Shown: positions 1 to 6,475 of the stretch, one piece after another
Layout: each line of letters starts with the position of its first letter
How positions within the stretch are numbered: the first letter of the stretch is position 1
Virus record (IMG/VR): IMGVR_UViG_3300050122_000059
Span: 1-29,223 of that record
From: a virus
Reading direction: 5' to 3' (one strand)
DNA: 29,223 nt
The notes under the pieces: generated by a model
The model's input: only the letters and a program-made list of their open reading frames with translations
Databases searched by the model: none
Told to the model about the DNA's origin: nothing
Made by a program: the position numbers and the translations under genes

Positions 1-676
1 GCGCGACCAGCTCACGCTGGTGGTGCATCCAATCCCGCCTGACGAGCTTCACGCCGGCCGCCTTGATAGGTGCCGCGATCTCGTCGTAGCGCGCCTTCTC
101 GGTCGCGTTGCGGCGCTCGCCCTGGACGACGTACGCGAACCCGCCGGTGCCGATTGCCTTGGTCAACGCCTTGAGCGCCTTCTTGTTGTCGGCGAACTCC
201 GCGAGCGCGTACGCCTCGTCGAGCGTGGCCTGTACCGCGACCGTCTTGAGCGCGTCGGGCATGGCCGCGACCTTGACCGACTGCGCGACCCGCTCCGTGC
301 TGCGACCGATGGCCGTACCCGGCTCCTTCCAGCCGACGTTGAGCATCGTCTGGATCCCGTTCGCCTCTTCGACTGCGGTCAGGTCACGGCGCACGGTGTT
401 CTCGGCCAGCAGCATCCCAGCCTCGGTGCGGGCGTCCATGGAGCCGTGAACGATGGCGGGGATGGTGACGAGCCCGGCCAGCTTGGCGGCCTCCACGCGA
501 CGGTGGCCGGCCATCAGCGTGAACGTGTCGTTGTCGCTGATCCGGACGACGACGGGCTCGATGAGGCCGATCGCCTTGATGGAGTCGACCAGCGACGTGA
601 GGTCGCCGGAGTCGTCACGATGCTGGAGAGGGTTCGGCACGATCTTGTCGACGCGGATGTCCTCGAGGATGCTCAC
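1..676 (-). CDS. ParB-like nuclease/DNA-binding protein (C-terminus beyond window)
   Basis: The reading frame starts with GTG at 676 and stays open to the window edge, giving about 225 residues. The N-terminal half has the ParB/Spo0J pattern: a 'V..I..NP.Q.R' start, 'L..SI...GLIEPVVV', and the diagnostic GHRR box (residues about 57-60) followed by 'EAAKLAGL..IPAIV'. An 'AENTVRRDLTAVEEANGIQTML' type stretch and a region that could hold a helix-turn-helix follow. The start codon overlaps the stop of the preceding gene by four bases (GTGA), so the two are probably translationally coupled. There is no ParA partner in view, so a plasmid-type partition role is not supported. In phages, isolated ParB-fold proteins near the start of the packaging region are often regulators or nucleases. 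The family call is firm; the job is inferred. Confidence 0.85.
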   Translation of the reverse strand, partial: MSILEDIRVDKIVPNPLQHRDDSGDLTSLVDSIKAIGLIEPVVVRISDNDTFTLMAGHRRVEAAKLAGLVTIPAIVHGSMDARTEAGMLLAENTVRRDLTAVEEANGIQTMLNVGWKEPGTAIGRSTERVAQSVKVAAMPDALKTVAVQATLDEAYALAEFADNKKALKALTKAIGTGGFAYVVQGERRNATEKARYDEIAAPIKAAGVKLVRRDWMHHQRELVA

Positions 677-1554
677 GCCGCCACCTCCGCTGCGAGCTCC
701 GCGGCCTCGATCGCCGGGAAGATGTACTCGGAGGCGAAGTGCTCGGCATCGTCACCGAGCTTGTCCCGGAGCGCGAGCATCATCAGCTCGATGCGCAGCT
801 CCGCGATCTCGGCGCGGGCGAGGGCCAGCAGGGCGTCAATCTCGATGAGCGCATCAGTGCGCTCTGCGTCGCGCTCGGTGGAGGCACGGATGAACTCGGT
901 GAGGATGAATGCGTCGATGAGCTTGGCGGTGACGGGGCTGTCGGCACTTGCCGCGTCTTCGCTGATCGCGAACGCTGACTGCCCATCCGCGTCGTTGCGC
1001 ATCCATATGCCGGGCACGGTCGGCGTCGGGGTTGCGGGACTGTCAGCCGAGGCATCGGTTGAGACTTCGCCGATAGTTGGCGCGTCGCGATGCTGGATAG
1101 TCTCCGGAATCGCCGTCACCGCCGTCACGGGCTCGTTCCCGGATGCCGCGCTCTTGCGGAGGCTCACGCCCAGATGCGACGCGTGAAGCTGGGTAGCCTT
1201 GAAGCTGCGACCGAGGCGCAGCGCGACGGCGGCGTTGCCCTCGTGCGCGAACTCACGCAGCAGGGCGTCCTCTTCGGGGGTCCACTTACCGGGAACGTCA
1301 TTGTTCTTGGTCATGCTCATATCCTCTCGAGTAGGTGTGGCAGTGATGGCGCGCGGGATCCGCTTCTTGCACGCTCCCGCGTACCCGTCCTTGCGGATGC
1401 CGCGGATGGTGCAGTCGGAGTGCGTCGCGGTCGGGTCCGCGTAGCCGGTGCAGGACTTGCAGCGCAGGAGCGCCGCCCCGTTGCCCGAGAGCAGCGGCTC
1501 CCACGCGGACTGCGGGATGACGGCGATGCTGCTGCGTTCGTATCCCATGCTCAC
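673..1554 (-). CDS. SANT/GcrA-like helix-turn-helix protein with N-terminal Cys cluster
   Basis: A 293-residue protein starting at a GTG with an AGAAAGGAA ribosome site (about 1562-1570). The first 70 residues carry a Cys cluster (CxxC at about 32-35, further Cys at about 48 and 62) that may bind zinc. Residues about 90-133 contain 'WTPEEDALLREF' and end in 'HLGVSL', the pattern of SANT/Myb or GcrA-like DNA-binding segments. The middle is Thr/Pro/Ala-rich and probably disordered, and the last 90 residues are strongly helical (Glu/Ala/Leu-rich). An internal ATG near 1320, preceded by GAGAGGAT, could give a second shorter product lacking the Cys cluster. Likely a phage regulator; function unproven. 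Confidence 0.65.
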   Translation of the reverse strand: MSMGYERSSIAVIPQSAWEPLLSGNGAALLRCKSCTGYADPTATHSDCTIRGIRKDGYAGACKKRIPRAITATPTREDMSMTKNNDVPGKWTPEEDALLREFAHEGNAAVALRLGRSFKATQLHASHLGVSLRKSAASGNEPVTAVTAIPETIQHRDAPTIGEVSTDASADSPATPTPTVPGIWMRNDADGQSAFAISEDAASADSPVTAKLIDAFILTEFIRASTERDAERTDALIEIDALLALARAEIAELRIELMMLALRDKLGDDAEHFASEYIFPAIEAAELAAEVAA

Positions 1555-1580
1555 GTTCGCGTTCCTTTCTGAGGTCGTAC

Positions 1581-1648
1581 TTGCGGGCGGGCGGATCGCA
1601 ACGTGCCGGCGTCGCGTTCACGAGGGGGGGCTCTACGCCCGCCCGCAA
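1581..1648. repeat. 13-bp perfect inverted repeat, 42-base gap
   Basis: TTGCGGGCGGGCG at 1581-1593 is the exact reverse complement of 1636-1648. It fills most of the short non-coding gap between the holin-like gene and the SANT-like gene in the early operon, and lies just upstream of the latter's ribosome site. There is no T-run, so it is more likely a long-range hairpin, attenuator or protein-binding site than a simple terminator. Confidence 0.55.
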
Positions 1649-1658
1649 ACTGGGTGGG

Positions 1659-1976
1659 CTACTTGGCGCCGGACTGCAGCGTCTTGACGACTGCCTTGGT
1701 CACGGCGCCCACCGACGCGCCGTTCACGGTCACGTTCGCGGGCGGCGTCGTGGTCACGTCGTACAGGCCGGCGGCACCGAGGCCGATCTTCAGGCCGCCA
1801 ATCGCGGCAACGTAGAGGCCGGTGGAGCCGAACACAAAGTCGGCAACGGCCAGGGCCACGCCGATGACGACGGCCACGAGCGCGGACCACTTGCCGCTCA
1901 GGCCGATGCCTTTGAGCAGGTTGACGAGCGCGATGACCATCAGGACGGACAAGCCGAGCGAGATTGCGGTGTTCAC
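1659..1976 (-). CDS. Small multi-pass membrane protein, holin-like
   Basis: A 105-residue protein with a GTG start and a clean GGAGG site four to five bases upstream. It has three hydrophobic segments (about residues 3-22, 32-50 and 52-68) with a short polar tail containing a Thr/Pro stretch, which fits the size and shape of class I holins. No specific holin family motif was recognised. It lies in the early-type operon, roughly 12 kb from the endolysin gene, so it is not in a classical lysis cassette; however, a transglycosylase-like gene is nearby (2,792-3,223). It could instead be a superinfection-exclusion or other membrane protein. Confidence 0.6.
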   Translation of the reverse strand: MNTAISLGLSVLMVIALVNLLKGIGLSGKWSALVAVVIGVALAVADFVFGSTGLYVAAIGGLKIGLGAAGLYDVTTTPPANVTVNGASVGAVTKAVVKTLQSGAK

Positions 1977-2009
1977 AGTGCCTCCAAAGGGAAGTGGGAA
2001 CGGGAACGA

Positions 2010-2336
2010 TCAGGAGCGGGCGGCATCACCGCCTCTGGTCCTCAGGTGCTTCGCAAACTCCGGGTAGTCGCTCACGAGCATCGCCCGTGCGGCGTGCGTC
2101 CAGAGGTGGTTAATGAGGTACGGACCCTCGCCCCAGCGCGGCGCCAGGTTGCGCGCGAACTCGAACAGCGCATAGACGCTGAAGTGGAGGTGGTTGGCGA
2201 CGCAGTAGTGGCCGCGCCCGACCATCTCGGCATAGCAACGCGGGTTGTCGGCCACGAACTTGCGCCAGCCGAGGTCGGGCGCGGTGCAACCCTTGGCCGG
2301 CGCGAGGTCGTCGATCGTGAGCTGCCCCGGCGTCAT
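2010..2336 (-). CDS. Conserved small phage protein, function unknown
   Basis: A 108-residue protein. The ATG at 2336 overlaps the stop of the RusA gene by four bases (ATGA), which fixes the start against a much longer in-frame reading. The pattern 'F..DNPRCY..MV', then 'GHYCVAN.L', then 'INHLWTHAARAM...YPEF...LRTR' resembles a family found in many siphovirus early regions near recombination genes, in which the equivalent text reads like 'F..NP.vY..F', 'Kin..y..yaR' and 'FF..R'. No catalytic motif is evident. Translational coupling to RusA suggests a DNA-metabolism setting. Confidence 0.65.
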   Translation of the reverse strand: MTPGQLTIDDLAPAKGCTAPDLGWRKFVADNPRCYAEMVGRGHYCVANHLHFSVYALFEFARNLAPRWGEGPYLINHLWTHAARAMLVSDYPEFAKHLRTRGGDAARS

Positions 2337-2788
2337 GACGCCGCCTCGAAGTCCGCACGCGTCGGCTGGTCGAACAGGCGCATCCTCACGAGCAGGCGCG
2401 GCGCCGGGCCGTACTCCTTGCGCACATGCCCGTCGAACACCTGCGAGTCGTCGAGGTACGCGATCTTGGACAGCGCGTCGGTCAGCTTGCCGATGTTGTC
2501 CCAGTCCGGCTTCACGGTGACGCGGATGAGCCCGATCGCTGCGGCGGCCTTGCGCCATTTCGGCCAGGACGGCGGGACGGTGAACGTCGCCAGCACGTCG
2601 AGCTCGACCGGACCATCGTGCGGAGTGTGGCGCGGATAGGCGCGGTCGAACGCTGCACGGATCTCGGCCTCGGCATTGACCGTGGCAGCGGGCGTGTAGG
2701 AGTGCGTGCGCCCGTCCTCGCCAGTCACGGTGCGAGCGCGCGCCTTGCCGATCGGATTCATGGCGACGGAGAACACGAGCTCGCGCAT
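2333..2788 (-). CDS. rusA: RusA-family Holliday junction resolvase
   Basis: A 151-residue protein, the usual size for RusA. RusA enzymes are dimeric nucleases that cut four-way DNA junctions, in phages often clearing branched DNA before packaging. The C-terminal half has the family signature: KPDWDN (residues 93-98), Lys101, Asp104, then LDD (112-114). These aspartates are the metal-binding acidic residues of the family and Lys101 its conserved basic residue. The N-terminus has 'NP.GKAR.R.V' and a 'YTP' segment, also typical. It follows the transglycosylase-like gene by three bases and overlaps the next gene by four, within the recombination part of the early operon. Confidence 0.9.
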   Translation of the reverse strand: MRELVFSVAMNPIGKARARTVTGEDGRTHSYTPAATVNAEAEIRAAFDRAYPRHTPHDGPVELDVLATFTVPPSWPKWRKAAAAIGLIRVTVKPDWDNIGKLTDALSKIAYLDDSQVFDGHVRKEYGPAPRLLVRMRLFDQPTRADFEAAS

Positions 2789-2791
2789 GGC

Positions 2792-3223
2792 CTAGTACCA
2801 CCCATGCGCGTAGCTGTGCGCGAGGGCGCGGACGGGGGTGCCGTAGCGGTGGCGGATGTAGACGATCGCCCGATGCGTGTTCCAGGTCGCGTCCCACCAC
2901 GGGTGACCGAGGCACATCGTGTAGTGAAGCTGAAAGGTGCCCCAGCAGCCGTGCATGCTCGACCGGCTCCACGGATGCCAGCGCGACTCACGATAGGCGA
3001 GCTTCACGAGCGCCTCGCGGTTCGTGTAGCCGTAGTGCCATGTACGGGCCTCGGCGCGGATCAGCGAGCGCACCTGCGCCTGGGACGTGTGGTAGCGCGC
3101 CTGGTGGTACGTCATGCCGTGCGCCGTCATCGGATGCACGAGCATCTCGCAGAAGCCGAGCGCGATCGTGAGCGCGGCGACGGCGACGAGCCATGCGAAC
3201 GGTCCTATCCAGCGGCGGGTCAT
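2792..3223 (-). CDS. Exported transglycosylase/lysozyme-like (SLT-fold) protein
   Basis: A 143-residue protein. The N-terminus is positively charged and followed by a hydrophobic stretch (about residues 6-28), which could be a signal peptide or membrane anchor. The C-terminal part contains 'REALVKLAYRESRWHPWS' followed by 'CWGTFQLH', matching the SLT/lysozyme-like core with the catalytic Glu at residue 79 and the 'G.fQ.' segment. Such enzymes cleave peptidoglycan glycan strands. Its place is odd: inside the early operon between RusA and two mini-proteins, far from the endolysin. Possibilities include local wall remodelling or an accessory lysis enzyme. Family call moderate. Confidence 0.7.
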   Translation of the reverse strand: MTRRWIGPFAWLVAVAALTIALGFCEMLVHPMTAHGMTYHQARYHTSQAQVRSLIRAEARTWHYGYTNREALVKLAYRESRWHPWSRSSMHGCWGTFQLHYTMCLGHPWWDATWNTHRAIVYIRHRYGTPVRALAHSYAHGWY

Positions 3224-3330
3224 CGGTACGTCCCTTCGTCGGTGAGCCGGACGAATCCGGCGTCGGACATGAGCGCGAGGAAGATCGCGTTGGCGAGCGC
3301 GCTCACTGCTCCGAACAGGCGGCGGGTCAC
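3220..3330 (-). CDS. Mini-protein, 36 residues
   Basis: A short frame from GTG at 3330 to a TGA overlapping the next gene's ATG by four bases. Its own GTG overlaps the stop of the preceding 45-residue gene by four bases. This two-sided coupling is the main support that it is translated. The N-terminal half is moderately hydrophobic (about residues 5-21, 'LFGAVSALANAIFLALM') and the C-terminal half is charged. No family recognised. Confidence 0.5.
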   Translation of the reverse strand: MTRRLFGAVSALANAIFLALMSDAGFVRLTDEGTYR

Positions 3331-3464
3331 TTGGAGTGCCTCGGCCGATACGGCGGCCGCGCGTTGGCGACCTCGGCGAGGACTAGCGCGGCGATGGCAC
3401 CGAGAACGGAGCCGGCGAGGACACCGAGCACGAAGCCGGTGAGGTAGGCGAGGGTGGTGGTCAC
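3327..3464 (-). CDS. Single-pass membrane mini-protein, 45 residues
   Basis: A GTG start at 3464 overlaps the stop of the DUF1351 gene by four bases, and its stop overlaps the next GTG by four. Residues about 5-34 are a strongly hydrophobic Gly/Ala/Leu-rich segment, followed by a basic tail ending in 'RPPYRPRHSK', so the protein is probably inserted with its tail in the cytoplasm. No family recognised. It forms a chain of coupled genes with the 36-residue protein and the transglycosylase-like protein. Confidence 0.55.
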   Translation of the reverse strand: MTTTLAYLTGFVLGVLAGSVLGAIAALVLAEVANARPPYRPRHSK

Positions 3465-4390
3465 GACAGCACCTTCCGGACGGTCCCGGTGAGGCCCAGC
3501 GCGCGGATGCTCCCGACGATGGAGTCGCGCTGCGCCTCGGTGCAGGAGACGGTGAACGTGAAGGTGTGGACGGCGGGAGCGAACATGGCCGCGTCCTCCT
3601 CCAGCTCGTCGAGGCTGTCGGGGCACGACTCGCCCTCGGCGATGGTGGCGACGATCTCGGCGGGCGTCTCCGGCTCGGCAGGCGCGATGTACGCGGCGAT
3701 TTCGGCCTTCTCGGCCTCGAGGCGGCGCGTGCGCTCGTCGGCCTCGTCGAGCGCCTTGGAGCGTGCGATGGCGGCGGAGAGGTCGAGCGTCTCGAAGTAG
3801 GTGGTCTTCGCGTCGGTCAGGTGTGTGAGCCCCAGCGAGTCCAGCGTCGCGTCGTCGCGCGCGATCCGGTCGACGATGCTCTCTATGTCCTCGAACGCCT
3901 TCACGAGGCCGTACGTCTTGTTGCGCCACTCGGCGCGTTCGATGCGCTCGAACGGCACGACCTCCACGAGGATGGGCGCGTAGTCAACGAAGTGCTTCTC
4001 GAGCTCGGCGCGCTTGCCGGCCTTCTCCCGCTCCTCGAACGCCTTGACCTGCGCGTCGATCGCAGCGGACGCGGCCTCGATGGGAGCCTGCAGCTCCTTG
4101 ATCTGGCGGTCGAGCGTCTCCACCGGCGCCATGAACTCGCGCTTCACGTCGCGGAAGCGTTGCGTCAGCGAGGTCTTGAGGCTGTTGAGGTACGCGCGGT
4201 CCTTCTTCGCCTGGGGGACGTAGCCCTCGGTGATGACGAGGCCGGTATAGTCGGCGACCAAGCGGTTGATGTACGCCTGCACCGCGGCGAAGTTCGCCTC
4301 GATGGCGAGGCCCGGCTGCACCTTCGTGAACACGAGGTCGGTAGCCTCGCGTTCGATGACCTCGGCGGTAACGACGGTCGACTTGCTCAC
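3461..4390 (-). CDS. DUF1351-family phage protein
   Basis: A 309-residue protein with a long coiled-coil middle. Residues about 40-130 read as 'Y..LVITE.YVPQAKKDRAYLNSL...L..R...VKREFMAPVE...' and lead into 'I.EL.API..A..AID.QVK.FEE..K', the characteristic DUF1351 pattern. Members sit beside RecT, Erf or exonuclease genes in phage recombination operons, and the same holds here: the annealing protein gene is 12 bases upstream. The C-terminal 60 residues form a separate acidic-linked domain ('FTFTVSCTEAQ...') of unknown role. The biochemical role of the family is not established; a helper function in recombination is inferred from position. Confidence 0.75.
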   Translation of the reverse strand: MSKSTVVTAEVIEREATDLVFTKVQPGLAIEANFAAVQAYINRLVADYTGLVITEGYVPQAKKDRAYLNSLKTSLTQRFRDVKREFMAPVETLDRQIKELQAPIEAASAAIDAQVKAFEEREKAGKRAELEKHFVDYAPILVEVVPFERIERAEWRNKTYGLVKAFEDIESIVDRIARDDATLDSLGLTHLTDAKTTYFETLDLSAAIARSKALDEADERTRRLEAEKAEIAAYIAPAEPETPAEIVATIAEGESCPDSLDELEEDAAMFAPAVHTFTFTVSCTEAQRDSIVGSIRALGLTGTVRKVLS

Positions 4391-4402
4391 AGCTCCCCCT
4401 TC

Positions 4403-5215
4403 CTAGAACGGGATGTCTTCGGCGCTCGGGTCGAACGCGAACTCGGGTTCGGGCTCGGGTTCCGGTTCGGGGTCTGGCTTCTTGTCCGCCTGCTTCTGCT
4501 TGAGCGCCTCGATCAGCGCGGATGCATCGGCCTTCGCCAGGTCGCCGACGTGGTCGATGCCCTTGCTGCGCTTCAGCGAGGCGTGGAGGTACTCGTCGGA
4601 CCAGCCCAGGGAGTGGGCGATCGCGTAGATGGCCTTCTGCTGGCCCTCTGTGAGCTTGCCGGGGGCGGTCGCGGGGCTTGCTGTGGGCGCTGCGGCGGCG
4701 TGAGGGGCCGGCGCGCCGTCATCCTCGGGGATGAGCGTTGCCTTGGCCCGATCGGACTTGCTCCACAGCGCAGTCCCCACGCCGAAGCGCATCGCACCGT
4801 TGCGGAGCATGTCGCCGATGGCTTCCTTCATGCCGTCGGGCGTGCCCGCCTTCGTCTTGTTCAGGTAGTTCAGGCCGGGGTCGCCGTAGGCGGGCTTGCG
4901 CGAACCGAGGATCGTCAGCCACGCCCACAGCCCGCCGCTGGCGTCGAGCGCAGGGAGACCGTTGGCGTCGAAGCCCATCGGCTCCCATGCCCACGTCGGG
5001 TCCACTTCGTTGAGCCGCATGGTGATGTCAGCGTGCCCGACGTAGGAGAGGTGGATGCAGGGGAACTCGTGGTAGCCGCCGCACTCGGGGCAGGACTTCT
5101 TGGTGCGCTTGTCCTTGTCGCCGGTGGCACGCGGGAGGAGCGAGATCGACTCGCTATCGAACGGCGCCTGGAGGGCTTCCCAGCCAACGAGAGCAGGCTT
5201 CGTGGATGCGCTCAC
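4403..5215 (-). CDS. Rad52/Erf-like single-strand annealing protein with SSB-like tail
   Basis: A 270-residue protein. GTG at 5215 overlaps the previous stop by four bases, which decides the start. The first half has 'LSYVGHADIT.RLNEVDP.WAWEP', then 'GGLWAWLTI', then 'MKEAIGDMLRNGAMRFGVGTALWSK', a conserved pattern in actinophage annealing/Erf-like proteins. A CPEC pair near residue 42 lies in a His/Cys-containing insert. The C-terminus has a helical segment (about 190-240), a Pro-Glu repeat linker, and ends in 'SAEDIPF', nearly the tip of bacterial SSB ('DDDIPF'), the docking peptide for replication and repair partners. It probably binds or anneals single-stranded DNA in phage replication/recombination. 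Exact superfamily (Erf versus Rad52) is not settled by eye. Confidence 0.7.
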   Translation of the reverse strand: MSASTKPALVGWEALQAPFDSESISLLPRATGDKDKRTKKSCPECGGYHEFPCIHLSYVGHADITMRLNEVDPTWAWEPMGFDANGLPALDASGGLWAWLTILGSRKPAYGDPGLNYLNKTKAGTPDGMKEAIGDMLRNGAMRFGVGTALWSKSDRAKATLIPEDDGAPAPHAAAAPTASPATAPGKLTEGQQKAIYAIAHSLGWSDEYLHASLKRSKGIDHVGDLAKADASALIEALKQKQADKKPDPEPEPEPEPEFAFDPSAEDIPF

Positions 5216-5448
5216 GGCTGCACGGCCCCCGCGACGCTGTCCGCCCACTCGACGGCAGCCTTGGCGACAGCGTCCGCGAGATCGGCGCCCTCAACGGTCG
5301 GGTCGACGTACACGTTCAGCTCCGCGAGCTTGAGCGCGAACCGAGGCTGGCCGCAGTCGCCGAACGAGATGATGCGCGGATCGGCGTCGGCGGACTGCAG
5401 GTACAGGTGCGCGCCCATGGACGAGCGCGGTGCGCGGCTGTCGCTCAT
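5212..5448 (-). CDS. Small early protein, unknown
   Basis: A 78-residue protein. The ATG at 5448 overlaps the upstream stop by four bases, so the longer in-frame N-terminus is rejected. It begins with a polar stretch and contains 'PRIISFGDCGQPRFALKLAELNVYVDPTVEG' and an alanine-rich C-terminal helix. No known family recognised. Coupling on both sides (four-base overlaps) puts it in the recombination operon just before the annealing protein. Confidence 0.6.
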   Translation of the reverse strand: MSDSRAPRSSMGAHLYLQSADADPRIISFGDCGQPRFALKLAELNVYVDPTVEGADLADAVAKAAVEWADSVAGAVQP

Positions 5449-5672
5449 GAGAGGTCGGATTCGATGGAGACGAGCGCGCGGGGAATGCAGACGGTCTCTC
5501 CAGTGCAATAGCCGTCCGCGTTCGGGTCGCTAACGACTCGCACGATCGGGAAACGGCTGCGGATCTCGGCCGCGGTAGCGGTCGCCGCGATGGGCTTCCG
5601 GTCGCTGAACTCGATCCTGACGCTGACCTCTTCGGTGCCGATGGTGACGCCCCCACACTCACAATCTGTCAT
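5445..5672 (-). CDS. Small early protein with N-terminal CxC, unknown
   Basis: A 75-residue protein starting at ATG 5672, preceded by AAGGGGAG at good spacing. It has Cys at residues 4 and 6 and two further Cys near 56 and 62, so metal binding is possible but not shown. The rest is beta-rich with 'VSVRIEFSDRKP'. No family recognised. It is the second gene after the early promoter region, behind the excisionase-like gene. Confidence 0.6.
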   Translation of the reverse strand: MTDCECGGVTIGTEEVSVRIEFSDRKPIAATATAAEIRSRFPIVRVVSDPNADGYCTGETVCIPRALVSIESDLS

Positions 5673-5710
5673 GCGTAACTCCCCTTCTTGGCCAACGGAA
5701 CGAGATCCGG

Positions 5711-5929
5711 CTATCTGCTCGGGGTCTGACTGGAGCCTTTCTCGAGCCAGGACTCGAACGCCTTGATCGGGATCCGGATCGAGCCCTTGCCGATCCGGAT
5801 CGACGGGATCAGGCGCCCGGCGACCATGTCGTAGACCGCGGGGGTCCCGACGCCGAGGCGGTCGGCAACCTCCTTGACCGTGTAGGCATCCTTCTCGGGT
5901 GCTGCCGCGGGCGCCTGCTCAAGTGCCAT
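5711..5929 (-). CDS. xis: Excisionase-like / MerR-type helix-turn-helix protein
   Basis: A 72-residue protein. I chose ATG 5929, since the longer frame runs through the promoter region and a GGAGG lies 11 bases upstream. Residues about 15-62 match the HTH_17/excisionase pattern: 'YTVKEVADRLGVGTPAVYDMVAGRLIPSIRIG' followed by 'IRIPIKAFESWLEKG'. Such proteins bend DNA at att sites and direct excision; many also regulate early promoters. It is the first gene of the leftward operon and is divergent from the repressor and integrase, which fits either role. Excisionase versus regulator cannot be separated from sequence alone. Confidence 0.75.
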   Translation of the reverse strand: MALEQAPAAAPEKDAYTVKEVADRLGVGTPAVYDMVAGRLIPSIRIGKGSIRIPIKAFESWLEKGSSQTPSR

Positions 5930-5967
5930 TGTTGGTATCGCCTCCGATTCATTGGTATTCCCAACCC

Positions 5968-5995
5968 AAGATACCGCACGCCTACCGCCTGTCAA
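5968..5995 (-). promoter_or_regulatory. Leftward early promoter
   Basis: On the minus strand a perfect -35 TTGACA (5995-5990) is followed after 16 bases by TATCTT (5973-5968), a fair -10. Transcription would start about 30 bases upstream of the excisionase-like gene and run through the early operon. The promoter overlaps the candidate operators. Confidence 0.6.
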
Positions 5996-6013
5996 TCAGT
6001 ATCGAAGAAAAGA

Positions 6014-6022
6014 TGATAGAAT
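6014..6022 (+). promoter_or_regulatory. Extended -10 promoter for repressor/integrase
   Basis: TGATAGAAT at 6014-6022 fits an extended -10 (TGn plus a 5/6 match to TATAAT). The -35 position is poor, as is common with extended -10 promoters. Transcription would begin near 6029 and leave an untranslated leader of about 80 bases before the repressor start. Confidence 0.4.
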
Positions 6023-6109
6023 CTGCGAAAGGTTGGGAAACACTACCGATAAGGGAAGCGAGGGCGCGCCACCGTGGCTTTGTCTAGCGGAAATGAAGGG
6101 GGGTTCGGT

Positions 6110-6475
6110 ATGATGAGCGCGACGATGGAACCTGTGAGAGGGGCATTCGTGGGGGATACGCCGGACGTGCAGGGTCAGAAGGTTGCCCCGTTGGTGAACA
6201 AGGCCCGCTTCGGTCGGAGAGTGGCCGCAGCACGGAGCGATGCGGGGTACAGTTCCAGGCCGAAGTGCATCGCGGCTTTGCGGTCCCAGCTCGACTTCGA
6301 GATGGCGGGGTGGGCGCTAGGCTCGATCGAGCGCGGGGAGCGGCTTCCGGAAGCCGACGAGCTGGCGGCGCTCGCGCTGCTGCTCGACCCTCCGGGCGGG
6401 ATCCACTACTTCTATCTGCCTTCGATGCCAGCCGAACTCGCCAAGCGGTTCGTCGGCATGAACTGTGGTGACTAG
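6110..6475 (+). CDS. XRE-type phage repressor (immunity protein)
   Basis: A 121-residue protein. ATG 6110 is preceded by a GAAGGGGGG ribosome site. Residues about 34-95 match a Cro/CI-like helix-turn-helix: 'FGRRVAAARSDAGY', a divergent recognition region, then 'WALGSIERGERLPEADELAALALLL'. No peptidase domain is present, so this is not a LexA-type self-cleaving repressor. It is the first plus-strand gene facing the excisionase-like gene, the standard position for the lysogeny repressor. Its stop lies 11 bases inside the integrase gene, so translation of the two is probably coupled. Confidence 0.7.
   Translation: MMSATMEPVRGAFVGDTPDVQGQKVAPLVNKARFGRRVAAARSDAGYSSRPKCIAALRSQLDFEMAGWALGSIERGERLPEADELAALALLLDPPGGIHYFYLPSMPAELAKRFVGMNCGD

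Larger units (their letters stand above)
5931..6060. promoter_or_regulatory. Candidate operator repeats in the lysis/lysogeny switch
   Basis: The divergent intergenic region has repeated GGTAT-type elements: TTGGTATC near 5933, TTGGTATTCCCAA at 5952-5964 (an inverted TTGG-N5-CCAA), GATACC near 5970, and CAGTATCG near 5997. A related TTGGGAAAC is near 6033. They overlap the leftward promoter and start region, as expected for repressor or excisionase binding sites. Assignment to a specific protein is inference. Confidence 0.4.

Noticed and set aside
3566-5533. A 655-codon plus-strand frame opposite the DUF1351 and annealing genes, and similar long plus-strand frames (e.g. 25478-27490, 10421-11776)
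   Set aside because: High-GC antisense shadows: each lies opposite a recognised gene, is Arg/Gly/Leu/Val-rich low-complexity, and shows no domain.
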